Positions 7,971-16,728 of a stretch of 55,138 nt of DNA are shown here, in pieces; position 1 is the first letter of the stretch; every line of letters begins with the position of its first letter. Both the position numbers and the translations under genes were made by a program. Source of the DNA: an uncultured Acetatifactor sp. (GTDB lineage Bacteria > Bacillota > Clostridia > Lachnospirales > Lachnospiraceae). The stretch covers positions 9,961-65,098 of the forward strand of contig CAJULV010000021.1 of NCBI GenBank assembly GCA_910587555.1, given 5' to 3'. Below the pieces are notes generated by a model that worked only from the letters and a program-made list of their open reading frames with translations, was not told the DNA's origin and did no database searches.

Positions 7971-9656
7971 TTACTCCTTGCTGCGCGCCGCCAGATCATC
8001 GCCGTCAAATACATCGGCTATGGGCGCTCCGGCCGGAACCATAGGGAATACCTTATCGTCCTCAGGAATCATACATTCAATCAGCACCGGTTTTTTCAGG
8101 GCAATTGCCTTTTCCAACGCCGGCGCCATCTCTTCCTTCTCCGTCACGCGAATAGCAACACATCCCAGCCCTTCCGCCACCTTACAGAAGTCAACGCTGT
8201 CATTGAGTACAGTCTGTGAATAGCGCTTTCCATAAAAGAGCGTCTGCCACTGACGAACCATGCCCAGCACATGGTTATTGATCACCACCTGTATAATGGG
8301 AATATTGTAGCGGCTTGCCGTTGCAAGTTCATTCATGTTCATACGGAAACATCCGTCTCCCGCAATGTTGATGCACAGCTTATCCGGTTGTCCAAGCTGG
8401 GCCCCGATACAGGCCCCCAGGCCATAGCCCATGGTTCCCAAGCCGCCGGAGGAAAGAAAAGTGCGTGGCTTCGTGTAGCAGTAATACTGCGCCGCCCACA
8501 TCTGATGCTGTCCCACATCCGTGGTTATCAACGCCTCTCCATGCGTCACTTTGTCAATGGTTTCCATGACATAAGGACAGGACAGACGGGAATCGTCGTA
8601 TTTCAGCGGGTATTCCGCTTTCAGTTCGGCAATCTCCTTCATCCATTCGCCGTGTTCCTGCTTTGTAAGCCTTTCATTCAGATTCTGCAGTACCCGTTTC
8701 AAATCCCCCACAAGACTCACATCAGCCCGGATATTTTTATTGATTTCCGCCGCATCTGCATCCACATGGATAATATTGGCATTTTCCGCAAATTTTTTGG
8801 GATTTCCGATCACACGGTCCGAAAACCTGGCGCCAAGGGCAATCAGCAGGTCACAGCGGCTTACTCCCAGATTGGATGTTTTGGTCCCGTGCATGCCAAT
8901 CATACCGGTATAACGCTCACTCCTGCCATCAAAAGCACCTTTCCCCATCAGCGTATCGCATACCGGCGCATCGATCAACTCCGCAAATTCCGCCACTTCC
9001 TCATAAGCTTCTGAAGTGATCGCTCCGCCTCCCAGGTAAATAAAGGGACGTTTCGCTGCCATGATCAATTCTGCTGCCCGCTGCATTTCTTCCTCTCTGC
9101 AGCGCCAAGATAATTTCCGTTCTTCCGGAGACTTTGGAATATATTCGCACACAGCAGCAGTTACATCCTTGGTGATATCCACCAACACCGGACCAGGCCT
9201 GCCGCTTTTGGCAATGGTGAAGGCGTGCCGCAGGGTGTCTGCAAGCTCCTCCACGTTTTTCACAATATAGCCATGCTTGGTAATAGGCATGGTCACTCCG
9301 GCGATATCCACCTCCTGGAAGCTGTCCTTACCCAGCATGGGAAGGGGCACATTGGCCGTGATGGCCACCACGGGCACGGAATCCATGTAGGCCGTGGCGA
9401 TTCCCGTCACCAGGTTCGTGGCTCCCGGGCCGCTGGTGGCCAGGCACACGCCCACCTTGCCCGTGGCCCTGGCGTATCCGTCCGCGGCATGGGCAGCCCC
9501 CTGCTCATGGGATGTAAGTATATGTCTGATTTCATCGCTGTGTTTGTAAAGGGTGTCGTATATGTTCAGGATGGTGCCCCCGGGGTAGCCGAAGACAGTG
9601 TCCACGCCCTGCTCTTTCAGACATTCCACAACGATTTCCGATCCATTCAACTGCAT
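7971..9656 (-). CDS. ilvB: Acetolactate synthase, large (catalytic) subunit
   Basis: This ThDP-, Mg- and FAD-dependent enzyme condenses two pyruvates (or pyruvate and 2-oxobutyrate) in branched-chain amino acid synthesis. I take the start at the ATG of MQLNGSEIVVECLKEQG, preceded by GGAGGATTATATC; the frame is open 21 codons further. The product has 561 residues. The ThDP-activating Glu is in SHEQGAAHAADGYARATG, and the C-terminal ThDP/Mg motif is NIAGDGCFRMNMNELAT. It is the last gene of the leuB-ilvD-HD-ilvB series. No ilvN regulatory subunit is adjacent. Confidence 0.94.
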   Translation of the reverse strand: MQLNGSEIVVECLKEQGVDTVFGYPGGTILNIYDTLYKHSDEIRHILTSHEQGAAHAADGYARATGKVGVCLATSGPGATNLVTGIATAYMDSVPVVAITANVPLPMLGKDSFQEVDIAGVTMPITKHGYIVKNVEELADTLRHAFTIAKSGRPGPVLVDITKDVTAAVCEYIPKSPEERKLSWRCREEEMQRAAELIMAAKRPFIYLGGGAITSEAYEEVAEFAELIDAPVCDTLMGKGAFDGRSERYTGMIGMHGTKTSNLGVSRCDLLIALGARFSDRVIGNPKKFAENANIIHVDADAAEINKNIRADVSLVGDLKRVLQNLNERLTKQEHGEWMKEIAELKAEYPLKYDDSRLSCPYVMETIDKVTHGEALITTDVGQHQMWAAQYYCYTKPRTFLSSGGLGTMGYGLGACIGAQLGQPDKLCINIAGDGCFRMNMNELATASRYNIPIIQVVINNHVLGMVRQWQTLFYGKRYSQTVLNDSVDFCKVAEGLGCVAIRVTEKEEMAPALEKAIALKKPVLIECMIPEDDKVFPMVPAGAPIADVFDGDDLAARSKE

Positions 9657-9753
9657 GATATAATCCTCCGTTCTATGCCGATCCGCATTCTCCCTCGCAT
9701 TCGGGAAATCACCCGCCAACGTTTTCGCTGCCTCTCACCGAAACGCGTTCCCT

Positions 9754-10251
9754 TCATTCCCGCACAAGCCCGAACTCCCGGGCTATCCGCCGGGTCCTGT
9801 CCATGCGGAAATAATACTCCTCCATGGGATTGCGCAGCCAGTGCTGCATTACGTCGGCATCCTTCAGTATTTCGTCGAATGCGGCGTCCGTCCGCTCCTT
9901 GTCGCTGTGCTTCCCGATTGCATGGCACACGAGGGCTATCTCCTCCGCCGTAAAACAGCCCGCATCCCTGAGGATCTTCTCCGCCTCCACACTGCTGCTT
10001 TCGGCATGATTCTCCCGTATACCATCCCTGTACGCCGCAAAATCATGGAGCATTCCCGCAATCTGCGCCAATTCCGCACATTCCCGGTCATGTCCCCGGC
10101 GCAGCGCGATCAGCGCTCCCGCCTGCCCCACGCCATACAGATGGACATACCCTGCCCGCCGTTCGTCCGGGTCAGTGAGATTGTTCAACATGCCGTCCAC
10201 ATACTGCCTTACCGTGTCAACCCTTGTGTACTGCCGTTCCAATCCTTTCAC
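9754..10251 (-). CDS. HD-domain phosphohydrolase
   Basis: This is an HD-superfamily metal-dependent phosphohydrolase of up to 165 residues. It shows the HD motif in IAGMLHDFAAYRDG, a following NHAESSS, HAIGKHSDK, and the distal Asp in EILKDADVMQHW. The substrate cannot be told from sequence. The GTG start at 10251 overlaps the ilvD stop by four bases; a TTG at 10242 (MERQYTRVD) has a better-spaced GAGAGG site. Overlap with ilvD and position before ilvB suggest co-transcription with branched-chain amino acid genes, but a role in that pathway is not implied by the family. Confidence 0.85.
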   Translation of the reverse strand: MKGLERQYTRVDTVRQYVDGMLNNLTDPDERRAGYVHLYGVGQAGALIALRRGHDRECAELAQIAGMLHDFAAYRDGIRENHAESSSVEAEKILRDAGCFTAEEIALVCHAIGKHSDKERTDAAFDEILKDADVMQHWLRNPMEEYYFRMDRTRRIAREFGLVRE

Positions 10252-11918
10252 CTCTCCGCAATCTCCAGCACCGCGCCCCGGTTGCCGCTGGTGACCATCT
10301 CCCGATACCTGGTGAGATACCCTGTGGTGACTTTGGGCTCCCTGGGCTGCCAGTTTGCACGCCTTTGCGCCAATATTTCATCGGAAACCAGGACATCCAG
10401 CCTGTTCTCCGGAATATTGATGCTGATGATATCTCCCTCTTCCACAAGGGCGATAGGGCCGCCCACTGCCGCTTCCGGGGAGACATGTCCGATGGAGGCC
10501 CCTCTGGACGCGCCGGAGAACCGTCCGTCCGTAATCAGGGCCACGCTGGAGCCCAATCCCATGCCCGCAATGGCAGAGGTCGGATTGAGCATCTCCCGCA
10601 TGCCGGGGCCTCCCTTGGGGCCTTCATAGCGGATGACCACCACGTCCCCCGCCACGATTTTGCCGCCTTTGATGGCATCGATGGCATCCTCCTCGCAGTC
10701 GAACACCCTGGCAGGGCCCTGGTGCACCAGCATCTCGGGCACCACCGCGGAGCGCTTCACCACGCCGCTGTCGGGAGCCAGGTTGCCCTTCAGGATGGCG
10801 ATGCCGCCGGTCTCGGAATAGGGATTCTCCACCGGGCGGATGACCTCGGGATTCAGGTTCCTGCAGTCTTTGATGTTCTCTCCGATGGGAGTGCCGTTTA
10901 CGGTCATGCAGTCGAGATTCAGCAGATTCTTCTTCGTCAGTTCGTTCATCACCGCATATACGCCGCCCGCCTCGTTCAGGTCCTCCATGTAGGTGGGGCC
11001 TGCCGGAGCCAGGTGGCACAGATTCGGCGTCTTTGCGGACAATTCGTTGGCGATATCCAGATTCAGATCCACACCGGCTTCCCTGGCGATGGCGGGGAGA
11101 TGGAGCATGGAATTGGTGGAGCAGCCCAGGGCCATGTCCACGGTGAGGGCATTCATAAACGCTTTTTCGGTCATGATGTCACGGGGCTTGATATCCTTTT
11201 CCACCAGCTCCATGATCTTCATGCCCGCGTGCTTGGCCAGCCGGATGCGCTCGGAGTACACCGCCGGTATCGTGCCATTGCCCCGAAGTCCCATGCCGAT
11301 GGCCTCCGTCAGGCAGTTCATGGAATTGGCCGTGTACATGCCGGAGCAGGAGCCGCAGGTAGGGCATACCTTCTCCTCATATTCGCACAGCTCCTCCATG
11401 GACATGGTACCTGCCGCCACGCTGCCCACGGCCTCGAACATGGAGGACAGGCTCTTCTTCTGTCCGTGGATACGGCCCGCCATCATAGGGCCGCCCGACA
11501 CGAAAATGGTGGGGATGTTCACCCTGGCCGCCGCCATCAGAAGGCCCGGCACGTTCTTGTCGCAGTTGGGGATGCACACCAGCCCGTCGAAGCCGTGAGC
11601 CAATGCCATACACTCCGTGCTGTCCGCTATCAGATCCCTGGTCACCAGAGAATATTTCATGCCCACATGCCCCATGGCGATGCCGTCGCACACCGCGATG
11701 GCAGGGAACATGATGGGAGTGCCGCCCGCCATGGCCACGCCCATCTTCACGGCCTCCGCAATCTTGTCAAGGTTCATATGGCCGGGCACAATCTCATTAT
11801 AGGAACATACAATGCCGATCAGAGGGCGCTGACGCTCCTCCTCCGTGTAACCAAGGGCGTTGAACAGGCTTCTGTGAGGGGCCTGGGCTGTACCTGTCTT
11901 TACCGAATCACTTCTCAT
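10248..11918 (-). CDS. ilvD: Dihydroxy-acid dehydratase
   Basis: This Fe-S enzyme dehydrates 2,3-dihydroxy-3-methylbutanoate (and the ethyl homologue) to the 2-oxo acids of valine and isoleucine synthesis. It has 556 residues, full length. Cluster cysteines are visible in PNCDKNVPG and TCGSCSGMYTAN, with FVSGGPMMAGR between. SDGRFSG-type sequence appears as LITDGRFSGASRG, and the end is the usual GAVLEIAE. AAGGTGAG sits before the ATG. It overlaps the HD gene by four bases and follows leuB by 173 bases. Confidence 0.96.
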   Translation of the reverse strand: MRSDSVKTGTAQAPHRSLFNALGYTEEERQRPLIGIVCSYNEIVPGHMNLDKIAEAVKMGVAMAGGTPIMFPAIAVCDGIAMGHVGMKYSLVTRDLIADSTECMALAHGFDGLVCIPNCDKNVPGLLMAAARVNIPTIFVSGGPMMAGRIHGQKKSLSSMFEAVGSVAAGTMSMEELCEYEEKVCPTCGSCSGMYTANSMNCLTEAIGMGLRGNGTIPAVYSERIRLAKHAGMKIMELVEKDIKPRDIMTEKAFMNALTVDMALGCSTNSMLHLPAIAREAGVDLNLDIANELSAKTPNLCHLAPAGPTYMEDLNEAGGVYAVMNELTKKNLLNLDCMTVNGTPIGENIKDCRNLNPEVIRPVENPYSETGGIAILKGNLAPDSGVVKRSAVVPEMLVHQGPARVFDCEEDAIDAIKGGKIVAGDVVVIRYEGPKGGPGMREMLNPTSAIAGMGLGSSVALITDGRFSGASRGASIGHVSPEAAVGGPIALVEEGDIISINIPENRLDVLVSDEILAQRRANWQPREPKVTTGYLTRYREMVTSGNRGAVLEIAER

Positions 11919-12091
11919 CTTTTCTCACCTTTCTGAAATATAGTCACTTTACAAACATAATTCTAAACTAAATATCATTCTTTGCCATAATATCATTCTC
12001 TGGCTTCCTTTTGTGTAAGGCATCCCCAGGATTTCATAATAGCGCTCTCTACTCACAATATAAAAGGGTGTGCCTGATAGACTGTCCTGAT

Positions 12092-13177
12092 TTACCGGAT
12101 CCTCTCCGCAAGCAAATCTCCCATTCTGCTGCAGCCAACCCTCTCACAGCCCTGGGAATAAATGTCCCCGGTGCGGTAGCCGTCCTTCAGCACCTGCTTT
12201 ACCGCCGCCTCTATGGCGTCAGCCTCTTTATCCAGGTCGAAGCTGTACCGCAGCATCATGGCAGCGCTTAAAACCGTAGCGATGGGATTGGCGATATCCT
12301 TCCCCGCGATGTCCGGGGCAGAACCGTGGCTGGGTTCATAGAGGCCGAATTTGCTGTCGTTCAGGCTGGCGCTGGCAAGCATGCCGATGGAACCAGTGAC
12401 CATACTGGCCTCATCGGAAAGAATATCCCCGAACATATTTTCAGTCAAAATCACATCGAACTGGGCCGGGTCCTTCACCAGCTGCATGGCGCAGTTGTCC
12501 ACCAGCATATGCTCCAATGTCACATCCGGATAGTCCGCCGCAACCTCTTCCACCACCTTCCTCCAAAGCCTGGAAGAGTCAAGCACATTGGCCTTATCCA
12601 CACTGGTGACTTTCTTCCTGCGCTTCCTGGCGATATCAAAGCCCTTTACGGCAATACGGCGGATTTCGTTCTCATCATAAGTCAGCGTGTCAATGGCCTT
12701 TCTGACCCCATTCTCCTCAACGGTCTTCCGTTCACCAAAATACAGTCCGCCGGTGAGTTCCCGCATGATCAGCATATCGAAACCCGCCTTGCTGATCTCC
12801 TCCTTCAGAGGACATGCGGCCGCCAGTTCGTCATAAAGAACCGCAGGACGCAAATTCGCAAACAGATTCAATGCCTTGCGAATGGCCAGAAGCCCGGCCT
12901 CCGGGCGCAGATTGGGAGGCAGCTTATACCACGGAGATGTAGTCGTATCTCCGCCGATAGAACCCATCAGCACTGCATCCGCGGCCTTTGCTTTGGAGAC
13001 CGCTTCATCTGTCAGGGGAACACCGTGAACGTCAATGGAAGCTCCGCCCATGAGAATATCTTCAAAAATCATTTTGTGCCCGTAGACTTCCCCAGTCTTT
13101 TCCAGAACTTTTTTCGCCTCCGCGATGATTTCCGGTCCGATTCCGTCTCCGGGAATGCATGTAATATGTAATTCCAT
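12092..13177 (-). CDS. leuB: 3-isopropylmalate dehydrogenase
   Basis: It oxidatively decarboxylates 3-isopropylmalate with NAD in leucine synthesis. The true start is the ATG at 13177 (MELHITCIPGDGIGPEI), preceded by AAGGAATTGAGG; a TTG three codons upstream is less likely. The product has 361 residues. Motifs are GDGIGPE, LGSIGG-like LMGSIGGD, REL-TGGLYFGER, and the Mg/NAD signature in DVILTENMFGDILSDEAS followed by GLYEPSHGSAPDIAGK. A well-formed promoter lies 104 bases upstream. leuA, leuC and leuD are not in the window. Confidence 0.95.
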   Translation of the reverse strand: MELHITCIPGDGIGPEIIAEAKKVLEKTGEVYGHKMIFEDILMGGASIDVHGVPLTDEAVSKAKAADAVLMGSIGGDTTTSPWYKLPPNLRPEAGLLAIRKALNLFANLRPAVLYDELAAACPLKEEISKAGFDMLIMRELTGGLYFGERKTVEENGVRKAIDTLTYDENEIRRIAVKGFDIARKRRKKVTSVDKANVLDSSRLWRKVVEEVAADYPDVTLEHMLVDNCAMQLVKDPAQFDVILTENMFGDILSDEASMVTGSIGMLASASLNDSKFGLYEPSHGSAPDIAGKDIANPIATVLSAAMMLRYSFDLDKEADAIEAAVKQVLKDGYRTGDIYSQGCERVGCSRMGDLLAERIR

Positions 13178-13280
13178 ATGCCTCAATTCCTTTCTCCTGC
13201 CTGCGGCAGCGTCTCAGTCAATCCATCTGTTTCCTGCACAACTTATTTTGATACGTCAGCGTGCAAAAGTATTTCTTATT

Positions 13281-13309
13281 ATCATAACTGATATGAGGGC
13301 AAATAGCAA
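13281..13309 (-). promoter_or_regulatory. Promoter for leuB operon
   Basis: On the minus strand TTGCTA (13304-13309) and TATGAT (13281-13286) are separated by 17 bases, about 104 bases before the leuB ATG. No T-box signature or leucine-codon leader peptide was found between promoter and gene. Confidence 0.6.
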
Positions 13310-13335
13310 TAAAAAATAATCTGCATTTGGAATTT

Positions 13336-13728
13336 TTAAGGTTTTTCCTCCATTTTCAAGTGAATTGCATTATTTTCTCCCGCAGCATCCTTTAGCACTT
13401 TCAGCAGCAGGACTGCATATCTGCCCAGTTTTTCCTCCAAAAGCGGCATCTGTAAAATACATATTTCCGCCTCTTCCCGAATATCTGTCAGACAGTCATA
13501 CAGAGCGTCCAGATTCCTCCCATACCATTCCGGAAACCCCAGTGAACCCGCCCCTTTCTGAATCAGCAATACCGCTCCCATATTAACCCGCACTTTCCCC
13601 GCCCCCGGAACCGGGCACAGGATTTTATGAATTTGTTCACCGATACGCCCATGAACCTCAGCCGGAAAACAGTACCTACCTTTGCGCCTGCCTGCTCTCT
13701 TCAATATTTGATGGATTACTTCAGGCAA
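13336..13728 (-). CDS. Barstar-like protein (orphan)
   Basis: The C-terminal half carries the barstar ribonuclease-inhibitor core LGFPEWYGRNLDALYDCLTD, including the two Asp positions (LDALYD) that contact barnase, and ends with a family-like AAGENNAIHLKMEE. The first half is unusual: a GRIGEQIHKIL stretch resembling the N-terminal helix is separated from the core by about 25 extra residues. The first start is a TTG at 13728; an internal ATG (MGAVLLIQ) is possible. No barnase-type nuclease gene is adjacent. It may be an orphan antitoxin, an inhibitor of a distant nuclease, or a decaying gene. Confidence 0.65.
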   Translation of the reverse strand: MPEVIHQILKRAGRRKGRYCFPAEVHGRIGEQIHKILCPVPGAGKVRVNMGAVLLIQKGAGSLGFPEWYGRNLDALYDCLTDIREEAEICILQMPLLEEKLGRYAVLLLKVLKDAAGENNAIHLKMEEKP

Positions 13729-13840
13729 AACGCCCAGATTTCGGATTTCTTGAAAATAAGAATTTTTGAAATTCTGAGCCTATGGTAACACATTCGTGAG
13801 AGCTTTGCAACTCTTTTTCCATTTTTGAATTCAGCCTTCA

Positions 13841-13904
13841 GCCGTATTCCTGTAACAGTTCAGACAGGGCGCTGAACTGCTGCGTATTTCTGCCTGTATA
13901 CGGC
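13841..13904. repeat. Nested palindrome upstream of the recombinase, full copy of dispersed element
   Basis: The inner palindrome is CAGTTCA (13856-13862) with TGAACTG (13873-13879) inside the element GTAACAGTTCAGACAGGGCG and its continuation to 13879. An outer pair GCCGTAT (13841-13847) and ATACGGC (13898-13904) brackets it. The inner element recurs at 18151-18178 and partly at 6442-6457. It lies about 100 bases upstream of the tyrosine recombinase. Confidence 0.65.
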
Positions 13905-13954
13905 AAAATACTGTCAGAGATGGCATCATATGCCCATACCAGGCAGTGTCCCTG

Positions 13955-13960
13955 TATAAT
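13955..13960 (+). promoter_or_regulatory. Possible -10 box for the recombinase
   Basis: A perfect TATAAT lies 41 bases before the preferred ATG. No good -35 hexamer is seen at the expected distance, so the promoter may be activator-dependent or weak. Confidence 0.35.
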
Positions 13961-14001
13961 AACCCATGAACTATATTTTACAAGGAGGGCTTTTACAAAA
14001 G

Positions 14002-15012
14002 ATGAAAACGGCAAACATGAATTTCAAACAAAAGACGGTTCTGGAGGAAATGGATATGCGTTATTCACAGCGGTATCAGTATGACGATAAGCGTCAGGCA
14101 CACTGCGATACTGTGGAAGATTTGGCACTGTCATGGCTGCGGGAGCGGTATGGCACAATTAAAAAAAGTACTTATTCCGGTTACCGGTATTGTGTAAACA
14201 TGCACATTCTTCCCCTTCTGGGTACCGTCTTGCTGAAGGAGCTGAAGGGAGACACGGTCCTTGCATTTATTGAAGAAATACAGCAGAAGGGACTGGCAAA
14301 TACTACCGTACATTCTGTTTCGGTGGTATTGAAATCCATTATGAAATACGGCGTTCAGACAAATCTGGTGGGAAGAGAACTGCTGATTTACTGTTCTGTC
14401 AGCAGCAGAAGACGGGAGTCGAGAGTGCTTACAGTACAGGACAGCATCCGAATGAAGGATTATCTTCTGGAAAAAGATACTGTTTTTTCCATTGCCGTTT
14501 TACTGTGCAGAGGTACAGGAATCCGCATCGGGGAGTTATGCGGCCTGAAATGGGAAGACATTGATTTTTCCTCAAATATCATTACCATAAGGCGTACGAT
14601 ATCCAGGATTCCGAATCCGGACACATCCGACGGTCAGCCTAAAACAGTTCTGTATATACGAACTCCCAAATCCCACACTTCCATGAGAGAAATCCCCATT
14701 CCGAATTATCTGGTGGAGCCGCTGCACAAAATGAGAGGGAGAAAGAAACAATATATCCTTACCGGCAGGGAAATGTGTACGGAGCCACGGAATGTACAGA
14801 AAAAATTCAAGACCATTTTGAGACACTGTGATATGCAGGACTGTAATTTCCATGCAATGCGGCATGGATTTGCCACGGCCTGTCTGGAAAAGGGAATTGA
14901 ATGCAAGACAGTATCTTCCATTCTCGGACATGCTTCCACACGTACAACCATGGACTTTTACGTACATACATCCATTCGGCAGAAGCAGGGCTGCATCGAC
15001 GCAGTCAATTGA
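14002..15012 (+). CDS. Tyrosine recombinase / phage-type integrase, solitary
   Basis: This is a site-specific recombinase of the lambda-integrase family, 336 residues from the ATG at 14002. It follows AAGGAGGG at a rather long spacing; an upstream ATG at 13966 is possible. The N-terminal SAM-like core-binding domain spans about 25-110. The catalytic set is complete: Arg in GTGIRIGELCGLKWEDID, Lys in TPKSHTSMREIPI, HxxR in FHAMRHGFATA, His in ILGHAS, and Tyr in MDFYVHTS. No excisionase, phage genes or cargo follow; yajC is directly downstream. It could be a remnant of an element or a recombinase acting on nearby palindromes. Confidence 0.9.
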   Translation: MKTANMNFKQKTVLEEMDMRYSQRYQYDDKRQAHCDTVEDLALSWLRERYGTIKKSTYSGYRYCVNMHILPLLGTVLLKELKGDTVLAFIEEIQQKGLANTTVHSVSVVLKSIMKYGVQTNLVGRELLIYCSVSSRRRESRVLTVQDSIRMKDYLLEKDTVFSIAVLLCRGTGIRIGELCGLKWEDIDFSSNIITIRRTISRIPNPDTSDGQPKTVLYIRTPKSHTSMREIPIPNYLVEPLHKMRGRKKQYILTGREMCTEPRNVQKKFKTILRHCDMQDCNFHAMRHGFATACLEKGIECKTVSSILGHASTRTTMDFYVHTSIRQKQGCIDAVN

Positions 15013-15022
15013 ATAGATAGTC

Positions 15023-15058
15023 AAAAAAAGGCTGAACCAACCTTCCCGGCTGATTCAG
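15023..15058 (-). terminator. Terminator of the tgt-yajC transcript
   Basis: On the minus strand CTGAATCAGCC (15058-15048) pairs, with G-U pairs, with GGTTGGTTCAG (15042-15032), followed by CTTTTTTT. It lies 27 bases past the yajC stop and also separates yajC from the convergent recombinase gene. Confidence 0.8.
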
Positions 15059-15084
15059 TCTTCTCCCTTATTCAAAGTTCGGTT

Positions 15085-15402
15085 TTAATTCTCCCCGGCC
15101 TTCTCCACGCGGCTGATAGCAGCTTTTTCCATGGGAATACGGCAGTTTTTGTTGCTTCCGAATTCCACAATTACCATGTCGTCTCTAATGTCAATCACAA
15201 TTCCGTAAAACCCTGATGTAGTCAGGACACAGTCTCCGACTTCCAACGCCGAAAGCATTGCTGCCACCCTCTTCTTTTCCTTGCTCTGAGGACGCATCAG
15301 GAAAAACCACATTGCGCCAATCACAACAGCATACATAAGAAGCATACTGATCAGGCTGACTCCTCCCGCTGCTGCCGCTCCTTCTGTCAACAAGATACCC
15401 AT
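15085..15402 (-). CDS. yajC: Preprotein translocase subunit YajC
   Basis: This is a small inner-membrane protein associated with the Sec translocon (SecDF-YajC). It has 105 residues, the usual size. A single membrane segment lies at about 15-36 (LISMLLMYAVVIGAMWFFL), followed by the family motif MRPQSKEKKR and a cytoplasmic domain with LEVGDCVLTTSGFYGIV. The ATG follows GGAGGAAAG. It is downstream of tgt on the same strand, a gene order widely conserved in bacteria. Confidence 0.94.
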   Translation of the reverse strand: MGILLTEGAAAAGGVSLISMLLMYAVVIGAMWFFLMRPQSKEKKRVAAMLSALEVGDCVLTTSGFYGIVIDIRDDMVIVEFGSNKNCRIPMEKAAISRVEKAGEN

Positions 15403-15516
15403 CTTTCCTCCATTCCGACGTCAGACGTCTGTAATATTCCTCTGAAATAGTTCATAATGCATCTAACTAACTATGATACACAAAAACAGACCGTTGGTCA
15501 AGCCATAAATCCGGTT

Positions 15517-16638
15517 TTACAGGATAAAGTCCAGCTTCTGCCTCTTATATTCCGCAAACCTGCCGTTATCCAGCGCATCCCGGATTTCCTCCATCATGGT
15601 ATTGTAGAAATAGAGATTGTGAAGCACGCACAGACGCATACCCAGCATCTCTTTCGCCTTAAGAAGGTGGCGGATATATGCCCTGGAATAACGCCTGCAG
15701 GCAGGGCAGCCGCATCCCTCTTCTATGGGGCGGTCATCCAGCTCATACTTGGCGTTGAACAGATTGATCTTCCCGCGATTGGTATACAGATGGCCGTGCC
15801 GCCCGTTTCTGGTGGGATACACGCAGTCAAAAAAATCCACCCCCCGCTCCACCCCTTCCAGAATATTCGCCGGTGTTCCTACTCCCATCAGATAAGTAGG
15901 CTTGTCCTGGGGCAGATGAGGCACCACTTCATCCAGAATATGGTACATTTCCTCATGCGTTTCACCCACGGCCAGGCCTCCCACCGCATAACCGTCCAAA
16001 TCCAGTTCGGATATACGTTTCGCATGTTCTATTCGGATATCGGCATACACAGCCCCCTGATTGATGCCGAACAGCAGCTGCCGGGGGTTGATCGTATCCT
16101 CCAGGCCGTTCAGCCGCGCCATCTCCTTCTTACAGCGTTCCAGCCACCTGAAGGTACGCTCCACGGATGCCTGCACATATTTCCTGTCCGCCTTGCTGGG
16201 CGCGCATTCGTCAAAAGCCATGGCAATGGTGGAGGCCAGATTGGACTGTATCTGCATGCTCTCCTCCGGTCCCATGAAAATATGCCGTCCGTCTATATGG
16301 GAATTAAAATATACGCCCTCCTCCTTTATCTTCCTGAGTCCCGCCAGGGAAAACACCTGGAATCCCCCCGAATCCGTCAGAATCGGCTTATCCCAGGACA
16401 TAAACTTATGAAGCCCCCCAAGCTGCCTGATTACGCCGTCACCGGGACGCACATGAAGATGATAGGTATTGGAAAGCTCTACCTGTGTCTTGATCTGCTC
16501 CAGGTCAGCGGTAGACACCGCCCCCTTAATGGCCGCCGCGGTGCCTACATTCATAAATACAGGGGTCTGGATAGTCCCATGGACCGTCTCGAATTCAGCC
16601 CTTTTTGCCCTGCCTTCCTGTTTTAATATACGATACAT
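15517..16638 (-). CDS. tgt: tRNA-guanine transglycosylase
   Basis: It exchanges guanine 34 of GUN-anticodon tRNAs for preQ1 on the way to queuosine. It has 373 residues, full length. The active-site Asp segments are ILTDSGGFQVFSL and FDCVYPTRNGRHG, with GGLAVGE for base recognition. The C-terminal zinc site is CGCPACRRYSRAYIRHL. GGAGGAACGGGAAA precedes the ATG. queA is not in the window; yajC follows after 114 bases. Confidence 0.96.
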   Translation of the reverse strand: MYRILKQEGRAKRAEFETVHGTIQTPVFMNVGTAAAIKGAVSTADLEQIKTQVELSNTYHLHVRPGDGVIRQLGGLHKFMSWDKPILTDSGGFQVFSLAGLRKIKEEGVYFNSHIDGRHIFMGPEESMQIQSNLASTIAMAFDECAPSKADRKYVQASVERTFRWLERCKKEMARLNGLEDTINPRQLLFGINQGAVYADIRIEHAKRISELDLDGYAVGGLAVGETHEEMYHILDEVVPHLPQDKPTYLMGVGTPANILEGVERGVDFFDCVYPTRNGRHGHLYTNRGKINLFNAKYELDDRPIEEGCGCPACRRYSRAYIRHLLKAKEMLGMRLCVLHNLYFYNTMMEEIRDALDNGRFAEYKRQKLDFIL

Positions 16639-16728
16639 TTTCCCGTTCCTCCACTGTCATGCCGGTTTCTTCCGCCCCCGGCCCGTCTGCCCTTCTACAA
16701 AATACATATCACTCGGAAAGCAACCGCT

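Noticed and set aside
10224..11936. 570-codon plus-strand open frame
   Set aside because: It is the antisense of ilvD over nearly its whole length, has no ribosome site, and is rich in His/Gly/Arg as expected from the reverse of a GC-rich gene.
13178..13335. T-box or leucine attenuator before leuB
   Set aside because: No T-box consensus, no leucine-codon leader peptide and no terminator hairpin between promoter and start.
14002..15012. Prophage or integrative element marked by the integrase
   Set aside because: Genes on both sides are chromosomal or a short orphan; no structural, replication or conjugation genes and no tRNA attachment site were found.
15457..16626. 389-codon plus-strand open frame
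   Set aside because: Antisense of tgt, which has complete motifs on the other strand.
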